Part shown: positions 44,377 through 55,087 of the stretch, piece by piece
Position numbering within the stretch: position 1 is the first letter of the stretch
Layout of the letters: every line of letters starts with the position of its first letter
Assembly: GCA_947498065.1 (NCBI GenBank)
Contig: CANMIS010000002.1
Location: forward strand, 62,001-126,000
Direction: 5' to 3'
Source of the DNA: an uncultured Erythrobacter sp.
GTDB lineage: Bacteria; Pseudomonadota; Alphaproteobacteria; Sphingomonadales; Sphingomonadaceae
DNA length: 64,000 bases
The notes under the pieces: model-generated
Seen by the model: only the letters and a program-made list of their open reading frames with translations
Told to the model about the DNA's origin: nothing
Databases searched by the model: none
Translations under genes and position numbers: made by a program

Positions 44377-44580
44377 ATGGAAGACGACGACCAGCCACGC
44401 GCAAAAGGAGACGCGGCGAGCAAGCTCGCAGCGGAGGATTTGGCGCCTTATTCGCAAGACGAATTGGACGAGCGAATTGCTCTGTTAGAGGCTGAAATCG
44501 CTCGAGTTTCTTCGCATTCAGCGAAAACTGCCGCGCACATGCAGGCGGCCGATGCCCTGTTTAAGAAGCCGGGCGGATAG
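44377..44580 (+). CDS. DUF1192-family small protein
   Basis: 67 residues; LAAEDLAPYSQDELDERIALLEAEIARVSSHSAKTAAHMQAADALFK is the DUF1192 pattern, an acidic N-terminus followed by a short coiled coil. Widespread in alphaproteobacteria, function unknown. Divergent from the quinone oxidoreductase gene. The 174 bases after it hold no gene or clear signal apart from the clpA leader. Confidence 0.85.
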   Translation: MEDDDQPRAKGDAASKLAAEDLAPYSQDELDERIALLEAEIARVSSHSAKTAAHMQAADALFKKPGG

Positions 44581-44754
44581 TCCCATCCCACAGCCCGCCG
44601 CCCGATTTATGCCGTCTTGTGGGTTTAGCCCATGTGCAGAGTCGCAATTGAGAAAGGGCGTCCCATATATGCTGCAAGCGCCCCGGTCTGCGCATCCGCG
44701 CGGACGAATAGCTAACCAAATCGTTTAGAGCCCAAGCCAGAGACAATCAGACCC

Positions 44755-47181
44755 ATGCCCAGTTTTGCCCAGAACCTAGAAAAAACGCTGCACCACGCAC
44801 TTGGCCATGCGTCGGAGCGTCGCCACGAATATGCCACGCTGGAGCATTTGCTGCTCGCGCTCATCGATGATGAAGACGCAGCCCAGGTGATGGCCGCATG
44901 CGGGGTCGATCTGGCGGAGCTTGGCGAGGTCGTAAAACAGTACCTTGATCAAGAATATCAATCACTTAAGACCGAAGAAGAGGCTGATCCGCAACCTACC
45001 GCTGGGTTCCAGCGGGTGATCCAGCGCGCCATTTTGCATGTGCAATCCTCGGGCAAGGATACGGTCACAGGCGCCAATGTACTGGTCGCGCTATTCTCTG
45101 AGCGTGACAGCTATGCCGTCTACTTCCTGCAGCAACAGGATATGAGCAGGCTCGATGCGGTGAGCTATATCAGCCACGGCATTGGCAAGGGCGGCCGTCA
45201 GCTGGAGGCGAAATCTGCGCAGGGCTCTGACGAGCCTCAGCCGGAAGGCGGCGAGAAGCCTGCTGAAGCGGCAAAGAAAGAAACCGCGCTTGATCAGTTC
45301 ACCGTCAATCTCAATGCCAAGGCAGAGGCCGGCAAAGTCGATCCGCTGATCGGCCGCGGACCAGAGGTGGATCGGACGATCCAGATCCTATGCCGCCGCA
45401 GCAAGAATAATCCGCTGTACGTCGGCGATCCCGGCGTCGGTAAAACCGCGATTGCCGAAGGGCTCGCGCGCAAGATTGTCGAGGGCGAAGTACCAGAAGT
45501 GCTCAACGAAGCGGTGATCTACTCGCTTGATATGGGCGCTTTGCTGGCGGGCACGCGCTATCGCGGCGATTTTGAGGAACGACTGAAGCAGGTCGTGACC
45601 GAGCTTGAGGGGATGCCGCATGCGGTGCTCTTCATCGATGAAATTCACACCGTTATCGGCGCGGGCGCGACCAGCGGTGGGGCGATGGACGCCTCCAACC
45701 TACTGAAACCGGCGCTGTCTGGCGGCACCATCCGCTGCGTCGGGTCGACTACTTACAAAGAATTCCGCAACCACTTCGAAAAGGATCGCGCGCTGCTGCG
45801 CCGGTTCCAGAAGATCGATGTGAACGAGCCAACGGTGGAAGACACCATTAAGATCCTCAAAGGCCTGCGAACGGCCTTTGAAGAGCATCATAATGTGAAA
45901 TACACCCCCGATGCGCTGAAAACGGCGGTCGAGCTGTCCGCGCGCTACATCAATGATCGCAAATTGCCGGATAAGGCGATCGACGTGATCGATGAGGTGG
46001 GGGCGATGCAAATGCTTCTGCCGCCCAGCCGCCGAAAAAAGAAGATCACTGCCCGCGAGATTGAGCAAGTCATCGCGACAATGGCGCGGATCCCGCCGAA
46101 ATCGGTCAGCAAGGACGACAAAAAAGCGCTCGAAAACCTCGAGCGCGATCTAAAACACGTCGTGTTTGGCCAGGACGAAGCGATCCACCGCTTGTCGACG
46201 GCGATGAAGCTATCCCGCGCTGGTCTGCGCGATCCGGACAAGCCCATTGGCAGCTTCCTGTTCAGCGGTCCTACCGGTGTTGGTAAAACCGAGGTCGCGC
46301 GTCAGCTCGCCTCGATCATGGGCATTGAGCTGAAGCGTTTCGACATGTCGGAGTATATGGAGCGCCACAGCGTTTCGCGCCTAATCGGTGCGCCGCCAGG
46401 CTATGTTGGTTACGACCAAGGGGGTCTTTTAACCGATGCGGTTGATCAGAACCCCCATTGTGTCCTGCTACTCGATGAGATCGAGAAGGCCCACCCGGAC
46501 CTGTTCAATATCCTGTTGCAGGTGATGGATAATGGCCGTCTGACCGATCACCACGGCAAAACGGTCGATTTCCGCAATGTCGTGCTGATTATGACGACCA
46601 ATGCCGGCGCATCCGACATGGCAAGCCAGGGCATCGGCTTTGGCGACGTGTCCAAGGAAGACGCAGGCAGCGAGGCTGTGAAGAAGATGTTCACGCCGGA
46701 ATTCCGCAACCGTTTGGATGCGATCGTGCCATTTGCTTATCTCGGCAAGAGCACTGTCGCCCGCGTAGTCGACAAGTTCATCCTGCAGCTCGAACTGCAA
46801 CTGGCCGAGCAAAACGTGCATATCCAGTTTGACGGTGATGCGCGCGATTGGCTGGCCGAGAAGGGCTATGACAAGCTCTATGGCGCGCGGCCAATGGGCC
46901 GCCTGCTGCAGGACAAGATCAAGCAGCCGCTCGCCGAAGAGCTGCTGTTCGGTAAACTTGCCGATGGCGGCGAAGTCCATGTCGGGATCAAGGACGGTAA
47001 GCCGACTTTCGAGCTCACCCCTGCCCCGCCCAAGGCCAAGCCGAAGCGCAAAGCTCCGGCGAAGAAAAAGCCCGCGGCGAAAAAAGCACCGCCTGCAAAG
47101 GATAGCGGCGATACCAAGCCCGAGGCCTCTGGCAGCGATACCGGTGGCAGCGACACAGGAGGCGGCGATAGCGAAAGCTAA
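44755..47181 (+). CDS. clpA: ATP-dependent Clp protease ATP-binding subunit ClpA
   Basis: AAA+ unfoldase that feeds ClpP. Clp-N domain (SFAQNLEKTLHHALGHASERRHEYATLEHLLLALI), D1 Walker A GDPGVGKT, D2 Walker A GPTGVGKT, Walker B LLLDEIEKAHPD, and a ClpP-docking loop with GIGF. 808 residues; the family is usually about 750 to 780. The extra length is a C-terminal Lys/Pro/Ala then Gly/Ser/Asp tail from about residue 757. No clpS adapter gene lies next to it, although it usually is adjacent. Confidence 0.94.
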   Translation: MPSFAQNLEKTLHHALGHASERRHEYATLEHLLLALIDDEDAAQVMAACGVDLAELGEVVKQYLDQEYQSLKTEEEADPQPTAGFQRVIQRAILHVQSSGKDTVTGANVLVALFSERDSYAVYFLQQQDMSRLDAVSYISHGIGKGGRQLEAKSAQGSDEPQPEGGEKPAEAAKKETALDQFTVNLNAKAEAGKVDPLIGRGPEVDRTIQILCRRSKNNPLYVGDPGVGKTAIAEGLARKIVEGEVPEVLNEAVIYSLDMGALLAGTRYRGDFEERLKQVVTELEGMPHAVLFIDEIHTVIGAGATSGGAMDASNLLKPALSGGTIRCVGSTTYKEFRNHFEKDRALLRRFQKIDVNEPTVEDTIKILKGLRTAFEEHHNVKYTPDALKTAVELSARYINDRKLPDKAIDVIDEVGAMQMLLPPSRRKKKITAREIEQVIATMARIPPKSVSKDDKKALENLERDLKHVVFGQDEAIHRLSTAMKLSRAGLRDPDKPIGSFLFSGPTGVGKTEVARQLASIMGIELKRFDMSEYMERHSVSRLIGAPPGYVGYDQGGLLTDAVDQNPHCVLLLDEIEKAHPDLFNILLQVMDNGRLTDHHGKTVDFRNVVLIMTTNAGASDMASQGIGFGDVSKEDAGSEAVKKMFTPEFRNRLDAIVPFAYLGKSTVARVVDKFILQLELQLAEQNVHIQFDGDARDWLAEKGYDKLYGARPMGRLLQDKIKQPLAEELLFGKLADGGEVHVGIKDGKPTFELTPAPPKAKPKRKAPAKKKPAAKKAPPAKDSGDTKPEASGSDTGGSDTGGGDSES

Positions 47182-47197
47182 GCCAACCAAACCAAAG

Positions 47198-47236
47198 AAA
47201 AGGGCGCGCGCCAGCATACGGTTCGCGCCCTTTTTC
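47198..47236 (+). terminator. Rho-independent terminator after clpA
   Basis: AAAAGGGCGCG and CGCGCCCTTTTT form a strong stem with a 15-base loop and a run of five Ts. It ends 11 bases before the exonuclease start, so the next gene needs its own promoter or read-through. Confidence 0.85.
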
Positions 47237-47247
47237 GTATCTAGACC

Positions 47248-48279
47248 ATGAGCGCCCCATTCTCCTGGATTCGACCTGAGCCATGGGGCGTGCAAATCGT
47301 CCCTGCGGATTGCTGGATCGATCCGGGACGCGCCGTGGACCGAGCGCTGGTCACTCATGGCCATGCCGATCACGCGCGCGGCGGGCATGGGGAGACCATC
47401 GCCACGCCAGAAACATTGGCGATCATGGCCCTGCGCTATCGCACTGGCATTGAGAACGGCGAGGGGGAAATGCCCTCCAAGGCCACGCCAGTGCAATATG
47501 GCGAGACGATCAGCCTAGCTGGAGGAGTGAAGGCGACTTTTGTTCCCGCGGGCCACGTGCTCGGCAGCGCGCAAATCCTGCTGGAACACGCCGGAGAGCG
47601 GGTTGTCATCACCGGAGATTATAAACGGCGTCACGACCCCACCTGCGCGCCCTTCGAAGTTGTGCCATGCGACGTGTTCATCACCGAGGCGACTTTTGGC
47701 CTGCCCGTGTTCGTTCACCCACCAATTGAGCAGGAAATGGCCAAGTTGCTTGGCGTGCTCGCCGCCAATCCCGACCAATGCGTTGTCGTGGGTGCTTACG
47801 CTCTGGGCAAGGCGCAGCGGGTGATCGCGGAATTGCGCGCCGCAGGCCATCACCAGCCGATTTACCTCCACGGCGCGATGGAAAAGATGTGCCGCCTATA
47901 CGAGGAACACGGCGTCGATCTAGGCGAGCTGCGGTTGGTCGCGGATGCGGAGAAGGACGACATGCGTGGGCACATCGTTGTCGCGACTCCAGCGGCGCTC
48001 AACGACCGTTGGTCACGGCGGCTGCCCGACCCGATCACTGCCATGGCGAGCGGCTGGATGCGAGTACGCGGCCGGGCGCGGCAACGCGGCGTTGAATTGC
48101 CGCTGATCATTTCTGACCACGCCGATTGGAATGAGCTGACAAACACCATCCTCGATGTGAATCCGAGCGAAACCTGGATCACGCATGGCCGCGAAGAGGC
48201 GCTGCTGCGGTGGTGCGAGCTGGGCCAGCGAAAGGCCCGCGCGCTCGCAATGGTCGGGCGTGAGGAAGAGGCGGAATAG
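47248..48279 (+). CDS. Ligase-associated DNA exonuclease (metallo-beta-lactamase fold)
   Basis: Beta-CASP-type metallohydrolase; HGHADHARGG is the metal-binding motif, GHVLGSAQILLEH, ITGDYKRRHDPTC and a late SDHADW complete the site. 343 residues. It immediately precedes the ATP-dependent ligase (no spacer), the arrangement that gives the family its name. Expected to trim DNA ends before ligation, as in the LigC/Lhr repair systems. Confidence 0.92.
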   Translation: MSAPFSWIRPEPWGVQIVPADCWIDPGRAVDRALVTHGHADHARGGHGETIATPETLAIMALRYRTGIENGEGEMPSKATPVQYGETISLAGGVKATFVPAGHVLGSAQILLEHAGERVVITGDYKRRHDPTCAPFEVVPCDVFITEATFGLPVFVHPPIEQEMAKLLGVLAANPDQCVVVGAYALGKAQRVIAELRAAGHHQPIYLHGAMEKMCRLYEEHGVDLGELRLVADAEKDDMRGHIVVATPAALNDRWSRRLPDPITAMASGWMRVRGRARQRGVELPLIISDHADWNELTNTILDVNPSETWITHGREEALLRWCELGQRKARALAMVGREEEAE

Positions 48280-49875
48280 GTGGAAGAATTTGCCGCCCTC
48301 CTCAATGCGCTGGTCTACACGACCAGCCGCAACCGCAAGCTGGCCCTGATCGCCGCCTATCTGCGCGAGACGCCCGATCCCGATCGCGGCTGGGCACTGG
48401 CGGCGTTGACGGGATCGGTCGATTTCCCAGCGGTGAAGGCAAACACGTTCCGCAATCTCCTAAAGGAGCGCGTCGACCCGGTCCTATGGACGCTCAGCCG
48501 CGATTTTGTCGGCGACACAGCGGAAACGGCAAGCCTGCTGTGGCCAGAAGGCAGTGCATCATCAGAGAGCTCACCCAGCATTGCCGAAGTGGTCGAGACA
48601 CTGTCCGCCCTCACCCGGGCCAGCGCCCCCACCGAACTGCCAAAGCTGCTCGACCGGCTCGATGAGAATGGCCGCTTTGCTCTGATCAAATTTGCCACAG
48701 GCGGCATGCGGATCGGGGTCTCTGCGCGGCTCGCAAAGACCGCCTTTGCGCAGAGTTTCGACGTCTCGGTCGAGGAGGTCGAGGAATATTGGCACGCGCT
48801 GGAGCCGCCTTATGCGGAACTGTTCGCCTGGGCCGCCGATGGCGGCGATCCGCCGGATGTCACGAACCGGCCCATGTTCCGCCCTTTCATGCTTGCCCAC
48901 CCCCTCGAAGAAGAGGAGTTGGACCTGAGCGACTACGCCGCAGAGTGGAAATGGGACGGCATCCGCGTACAATTGGTGCGCGTCAATGGCGAGACACGGC
49001 TCTATTCCCGCTCCGGCGATGATATCTCCGCGACATTCCCTGAATTTCTCGATGTCTTGCCGATTGATGCCGTGGTGGATGGCGAATTGATGGTGCGCGG
49101 ATCGGTTCAGGGCGGAGAGACCGGCGGCGCAGCCAGCTTCAACGCCTTGCAGCAACGCCTAGGCCGCAAAAAGGTGAGTAAGAAGATGCTCGCTGAACTG
49201 CCAGCCTTTGTGAGGCTCTATGACGTCTTGCTGCTTGAAGGCGATGATCGGCGGGAGCACACTTGGGAAAGGCGCCGCAAAGCTCTCGAGGCTTTGATGC
49301 CGCGCCTACCTACCAGCCACTTCGATCTTTCGCAGATAGTTGCGGCGCGCGACTTTTCTCACCTCGCCGAAATCCGCGAAGGTGCTCGCGAGGATGCCAT
49401 CGAGGGCCTGATGCTGAAGCGCAGGGATGCGCCCTATATCGCCGGGCGCAAGGTCGGGCTGTGGTACAAGTGGAAACGCGATCCGCTGCTGGTGGATTGC
49501 GTGCTGATGTATGCGCAGCGCGGCTCTGGCAGGCGCTCGAGCTTCTATTCCGATTACACCTTTGGCTGCTGGGACGGTGATCCAGACGCGGGCGCCGAAT
49601 TGCTGCCGGTGGGCAAGGCCTATTCCGGCTTCACCGATGCCGAGCTGAAGAAGCTCGACAAGCTCGTGCGTCAAACGACGCTGAACCGGTTTGGCCCAGT
49701 GCGCGAGGTGGAGCGAACGCTGGTGTTCGAGGTCGCTTTTGACAGTATCCACTCGAGCAAGCGGCACAAGAGCGGCCTGGCCATGCGTTTCCCGCGCATC
49801 CACCGCATCCGCTGGGACAAGCCAGTGCACGAAGCGGACCGGTTGGACAACCTAAGGTCGCTTATCAGGGATTGA
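48280..49875 (+). CDS. ATP-dependent DNA ligase, cisplatin-damage-response type
   Basis: GTG start directly after the exonuclease stop (TAGGTG). N-terminal ligase domain (1 to about 200), nucleotidyltransferase with the adenylated Lys224 in EWKWDGIR, and OB-fold domain with GLWYKWKRD and the SGFTDAELKKLDKLV stretch. 531 residues. Members accompany an Lhr-like helicase and PdeM phosphoesterase; here the next gene is DUF1993 and neither partner is present. Role in repair of crosslinks or double-strand breaks is inferred from the family. Confidence 0.92.
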   Translation: MEEFAALLNALVYTTSRNRKLALIAAYLRETPDPDRGWALAALTGSVDFPAVKANTFRNLLKERVDPVLWTLSRDFVGDTAETASLLWPEGSASSESSPSIAEVVETLSALTRASAPTELPKLLDRLDENGRFALIKFATGGMRIGVSARLAKTAFAQSFDVSVEEVEEYWHALEPPYAELFAWAADGGDPPDVTNRPMFRPFMLAHPLEEEELDLSDYAAEWKWDGIRVQLVRVNGETRLYSRSGDDISATFPEFLDVLPIDAVVDGELMVRGSVQGGETGGAASFNALQQRLGRKKVSKKMLAELPAFVRLYDVLLLEGDDRREHTWERRRKALEALMPRLPTSHFDLSQIVAARDFSHLAEIREGAREDAIEGLMLKRRDAPYIAGRKVGLWYKWKRDPLLVDCVLMYAQRGSGRRSSFYSDYTFGCWDGDPDAGAELLPVGKAYSGFTDAELKKLDKLVRQTTLNRFGPVREVERTLVFEVAFDSIHSSKRHKSGLAMRFPRIHRIRWDKPVHEADRLDNLRSLIRD

Positions 49876-49922
49876 CCAATAGCGCCCAGCATCTAAGTTG
49901 CAAATTGCAACTGGAGGTCACA

Positions 49923-50417
49923 ATGCCCATCACTACCTATCGCAATATGCTCACCGCCCTGTCTGGAATGCTGGACAAGGCCGCTTCCCATGAAGCCGCC
50001 GACACGATCATAGATGGCCGCCTCGCGCCGGATATGCTGCCCTTCGCAACGCAAATCCGGATGCTGGCCAACTTTCCGCGGCAATCGCTCAACACGATTT
50101 CAAGCGCTGAACTGGCATCGAATGAAGATGATCCAACCACTCTGGCGGAGGCAAAGGCTAGGATCGCTGAAACTCTCGCCATGCTTGATGCCTTTGATGA
50201 GCAGACACTACTGCCCGACGACACAATGGTCGATCTGGAGCTGCCAAATGGAATGAAATTTCGCCTGTCCGTCGCCGATTATGTCGCCGACTGGTCGTTT
50301 CCGAACTTCTATTTCCACACCAGCATCGCCTACGCGATCATGCGCGGCCTGGGTGTAGAGCTCGGCAAGGCTGATCTAGTGCCTCACATGCTGCGACATC
50401 TGAACGCGCAGGGTTAG
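49923..50417 (+). CDS. DUF1993-family protein
   Basis: MPITTYRNMLTALSGMLDKA begins a helical 164-residue protein with LANFPRQSLNTI and a late DWSFPNFYFHTSIAYAIMRGLGVELGKADL, matching DUF1993 (DinB-like four-helix fold). GGAGG lies five bases before the ATG at 49923. Function unknown; DinB-like proteins can bind metal, but no full triad was identified. It may be co-transcribed with the ligase (48-base gap). Confidence 0.85.
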   Translation: MPITTYRNMLTALSGMLDKAASHEAADTIIDGRLAPDMLPFATQIRMLANFPRQSLNTISSAELASNEDDPTTLAEAKARIAETLAMLDAFDEQTLLPDDTMVDLELPNGMKFRLSVADYVADWSFPNFYFHTSIAYAIMRGLGVELGKADLVPHMLRHLNAQG

Positions 50418-50438
50418 GCAGAAATAGGCGCTGAGGCG

Positions 50439-51014
50439 TTATCCCAGCGCCTCGCCCACGGCCTCGGCATGGTGCTTCGCATTGTCGGCATAGTGCGCCA
50501 CGCCCAGCCGCATACCGGCAATCGCTGCATCGTTTAGCTCGCGCAGCGGCTTCGCCGGACGGCCGGCCCACAGCATGCGCGGCTCCATCACCTTGCCCTC
50601 AGTCAGCATCGCGCCCGCTGCCAGCATGGCGTCGGATCCGATCACGGATTTGTTCATCGCAATCGCGCCCAGCCCGACAAAGCCGCGGTCCGCAATCGTG
50701 CAGCCATGCACCATCGCCATATGACCGATCAGCACATCATCCCCGATGATCAAAGGGCAGCCATCGGGATCGCCCGGCTTTGGCCCGTCGCAATGTAGCA
50801 CGCTGCCGTCTTGCACGTTGGTGCGTTCGCCAATGCGGATTGGCGCGACATCCGCACGCAGCACGCAATTGTACCAGATCGAGCTGCCTGCACCGATCTC
50901 AACATCGCCGATGATCGTGCATCCGGGCGCGATAAACGCGGTTTCGTGAATCTTGGGCGTTTTGCCGTGGATCGCGATGATATTTACGCCGGGGTGCGGC
51001 TGGGCGGAGCTCAT
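50439..51014 (-). CDS. Gamma-carbonic anhydrase-like protein
   Basis: Left-handed beta-helix trimer subunit; CVLRADVAPIRIGERTNVQDGSVLHCD and IGHMAMVHGCTI carry the three metal-binding His residues. 191 residues. It may hydrate CO2 or act as a structural or acyl-transfer protein; family members are catalytically variable. The ATG overlaps the upstream GNAT stop by 4 bases. A GC-rich hairpin without T-run lies at its 3' end near 50428-50454. Confidence 0.9.
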   Translation of the reverse strand: MSSAQPHPGVNIIAIHGKTPKIHETAFIAPGCTIIGDVEIGAGSSIWYNCVLRADVAPIRIGERTNVQDGSVLHCDGPKPGDPDGCPLIIGDDVLIGHMAMVHGCTIADRGFVGLGAIAMNKSVIGSDAMLAAGAMLTEGKVMEPRMLWAGRPAKPLRELNDAAIAGMRLGVAHYADNAKHHAEAVGEALG

Positions 51015-51560
51015 TTATGGTTCTCCCATTGCTCGTGGGTGAGCGAGTATTGAATGGTTGGATTGTGTTCGGGGGCAAAGAAAGGGTCGTCGAAGTCGAG
51101 CTCTGGGCGGCGCTGCATGCCGAGCTTCTCCATGAGTTTCCAGCTGCCAATATTGCTAGCGCTGGTGAGCGCAACCAGATGCGGCGCGTTATGCGTGTCA
51201 AACGCCCATTGGATCACAGCGCGCATGGCTTCTTCGGCCAGACCTTGACGCCAGCGATCTTCGCGCACGAGCCAGCCGATCTCATGATCACCGATATTGG
51301 GCGCTAGCGGGTTGGAAACGCGCTTCATCCCGCAATGCGCGACCAGCTCGCCGGTTTTGCGGTCGCACGCAAACATAAAGCCGAACCCATCCTGCGCGAA
51401 ACCAGCGCGCGAAACCTCGTGCTTCTCCGCCAATTGCTCAGCCGTGCGCGGACCGCCCAGCTTGGCCATCACAGCGGGAGAGTTGAGATGCCTTAAGTGC
51501 GCTTCAAGGTCATTTTCGCCAATCTCGCGCAGCTGCAATCGCTCAGTGGTCAGCACAATC

Positions 51561-51568
<8 letters not shown>
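51011..51568 (-). CDS. GNAT-family N-acetyltransferase, RimJ-like (tandem copy 2)
   Basis: RLQLREIGENDLEAHLRHLNSP, EIGWLVREDRWRQGLAEEAMRAVIQWAF (acetyl-CoA loop) and SWKLMEKLGMQRRPELDF, 185 residues. Very similar in plan to the GNAT that precedes it (51561-52118): same length, same closing KLGMQRRPxLDF, so the pair probably arose by tandem duplication. Substrate unknown. Overlaps the previous and next genes by 8 and 4 bases. Confidence 0.88.
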
Positions 51569-53142
<1,574 letters not shown>

Positions 53143-53199
53143 TCACGCCGCAAATTCTGGAGTTTGGTGGACCAGTAACCGCCACCAAAAGCGGGCGCG

Positions 53200-54927
53200 C
53201 TATTCCACCTCTTTGACGCTGTCGAGCTTCTCGATCTCGCGCAGCGGCGCCTCCACCTCTTCGCTGGTCGGGGTCAGATCTTTCAGCGCGAGGCCTGGCT
53301 CAACCGTTTTCAAACGACCAAGGGCAGCGCGGAATTTCTTGAGCTCTTCGCCGGACAATTGCGCCCGGGTGACGAATTTGACGCTGGCCGGGTTAATCGC
53401 GCGGCCGCCGCGGTACATTTCATAGTGGAGATGCGGCCCGGTCGAGAGGCCGGTCGAGCCAACATAGCCAATCACTTGTCCGCGCCGAACATTTTGCCCG
53501 CGGCTCACCGACATTCGGCTCATATGGCAATAGCGGGTCGACAGATTGCCGCCATGATCCAGCTTCACCGCATTGCCGCAGCCGCCAGCGCGGCCAGCCG
53601 AAGTCACACGCCCATCGGTAACGGCAACGATTGGCGTTCCGTGGCGCGCACGGAAATCCATGCCGGAGTGCATCCGCCGATAACCGAGGATTGGGTGACG
53701 GCGCATGCCAAAGCGCGAGGAAATCGGGCCGGGTACAGGGGCGACCAAGCCGCCGCGCTGCTCGCCGACACCAGAAGCCTCGTAAAAGCGGCCGTCTTCG
53801 CCCCAGCGCATCAATTGCGTCTTAGACGCTCCGCCGCGATCAACACCGGCATAGAGCAATTTGCCCGCCTGACGTTCGCCGGTGGCGGCGCGGCGGTATG
53901 AGATGATCATGTCAAACTCGTCGGTCGAGCGAACCTCGCGGTCCATATCGATCTGCTCATCAATCGCCTTGATATATTCTTGCACGGCGCTGGCCGGAGC
54001 GCCCGCTGCGCGCATGGAGCGGTAGAGGCTATCGCCCACAGTCCCGCGAATGCGCAAAGGTGTCTCATCCACACGAATGATGTTGCGCTCCAGCGCCAAG
54101 GCGCCGCTTTCCCGAGTGATCGCCAGTTCCAGGTCGAACCGAGCGCGGAAGGACAGCTCATCGAGCGGACGAGGCGCACCATCCGCTTCGCGCCTGCCCA
54201 AGATAATGTCCATTTGCGTGCCAGCATCAATCTCGCTGAGCGGCATTGCACCAGACACAAGCTCGCTCACCCGGCTAACGTCGCTCGATGAAAGGCCGGC
54301 ACGGCGGAGCATGCTTTGAAAGCTGTCGCCTTCCGCCAAAGTCGAAACGAGCTCGATCTGTGGGCGCTCAGGCGCGCTGGCGAGCGGAATAACCTCAGGG
54401 GTCGGGCTCATCCGGCGACCGGAATCGGCACCCAGAGCCAGCGGCATGATCATCTGACTGCGCAGCTCATCATGGGCGGCCGCATCGATTTTCATCGCTG
54501 GTCGGGCCTCAAGTGGACTCATATCCGGCCAGAAAGCGAGCGCCATAGCGGCCAGGCCGACCATAGTGCCAAACCCGCGAAACCACCGGCGACTGCCGAT
54601 ATTGCTCGCCAAATCGGGGGCAAGATCGATTGCGGCAAGGCGATCTTCAACCGAATGCTTCCATTCGTCATAGCGATCGCGCCAAGTGCCAGCGCGAGTG
54701 AGTGAGACTTTGGTGGAGACAGCGGTCCCGGTTTCGTCCGTTTCCGGAGCGTTATCGCCAAAATAGCTAAACAGGTCTGCGTCATCATGCGCTTCGCATG
54801 CGCCCGCCTCTGGGCCCGCAAAATTTGGATCAGCCACGTCCATTAGATCCGCAGAATCTGCAGAGCTGGCGATTTCGCCATCAGCAATGTCGCGTGCGTG
54901 ATCCAACTCGCATCCTAAAACTGGCAA
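53200..54927 (-). CDS. M23-family peptidoglycan endopeptidase, long form with membrane helix
   Basis: Cytoplasmic acidic N-terminus (about 1 to 110), one membrane helix (FGTMVGLAAMALAFW, near 120), a LysM/OapA-like region (LVSTLAEGDSFQSMLRRAGLSSSDVSRV), and a C-terminal LytM domain with complete ligands (MHSGMDF; TGPHLHYEM). Likely cleaves peptidoglycan crosslinks during growth. Start uncertain: TTG 54927, TTG 54906 (AGGA upstream) or ATG 54843. C-terminal 60 residues are acidic and charged. Divergent from the SUV3-like helicase. Confidence 0.87.
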   Translation of the reverse strand: MPVLGCELDHARDIADGEIASSADSADLMDVADPNFAGPEAGACEAHDDADLFSYFGDNAPETDETGTAVSTKVSLTRAGTWRDRYDEWKHSVEDRLAAIDLAPDLASNIGSRRWFRGFGTMVGLAAMALAFWPDMSPLEARPAMKIDAAAHDELRSQMIMPLALGADSGRRMSPTPEVIPLASAPERPQIELVSTLAEGDSFQSMLRRAGLSSSDVSRVSELVSGAMPLSEIDAGTQMDIILGRREADGAPRPLDELSFRARFDLELAITRESGALALERNIIRVDETPLRIRGTVGDSLYRSMRAAGAPASAVQEYIKAIDEQIDMDREVRSTDEFDMIISYRRAATGERQAGKLLYAGVDRGGASKTQLMRWGEDGRFYEASGVGEQRGGLVAPVPGPISSRFGMRRHPILGYRRMHSGMDFRARHGTPIVAVTDGRVTSAGRAGGCGNAVKLDHGGNLSTRYCHMSRMSVSRGQNVRRGQVIGYVGSTGLSTGPHLHYEMYRGGRAINPASVKFVTRAQLSGEELKKFRAALGRLKTVEPGLALKDLTPTSEEVEAPLREIEKLDSVKEVE

Positions 54928-55087
54928 GGCTTGCTAATCTGCGCGCCTGGCCCGAATCCGGCGGCGCATCACCTCTATTGGCTGATTTCCTGCACGATTA
55001 AAGTAAACGCTGCCTTAACTCACGACCAAAGGACTCGCCCAAGCGGTGACTTGTGGAGAACCTGTCTAAGGGATTGGCCGTAGGACA

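Noticed and set aside
46468..47496. 342-codon minus-strand frame opposite clpA
   Set aside because: Antisense to ClpA and across a terminator; low-complexity product.
50428..50454. Terminator between DUF1993 and carbonic anhydrase genes
   Set aside because: There is an 8-base stem (AGGCGCTG/CAGCGCCT) but no T-run on either strand.
54928..55087. Origin-like or DnaA-box sequence
   Set aside because: Only a weak partial match to a DnaA box near 55050; no cluster.
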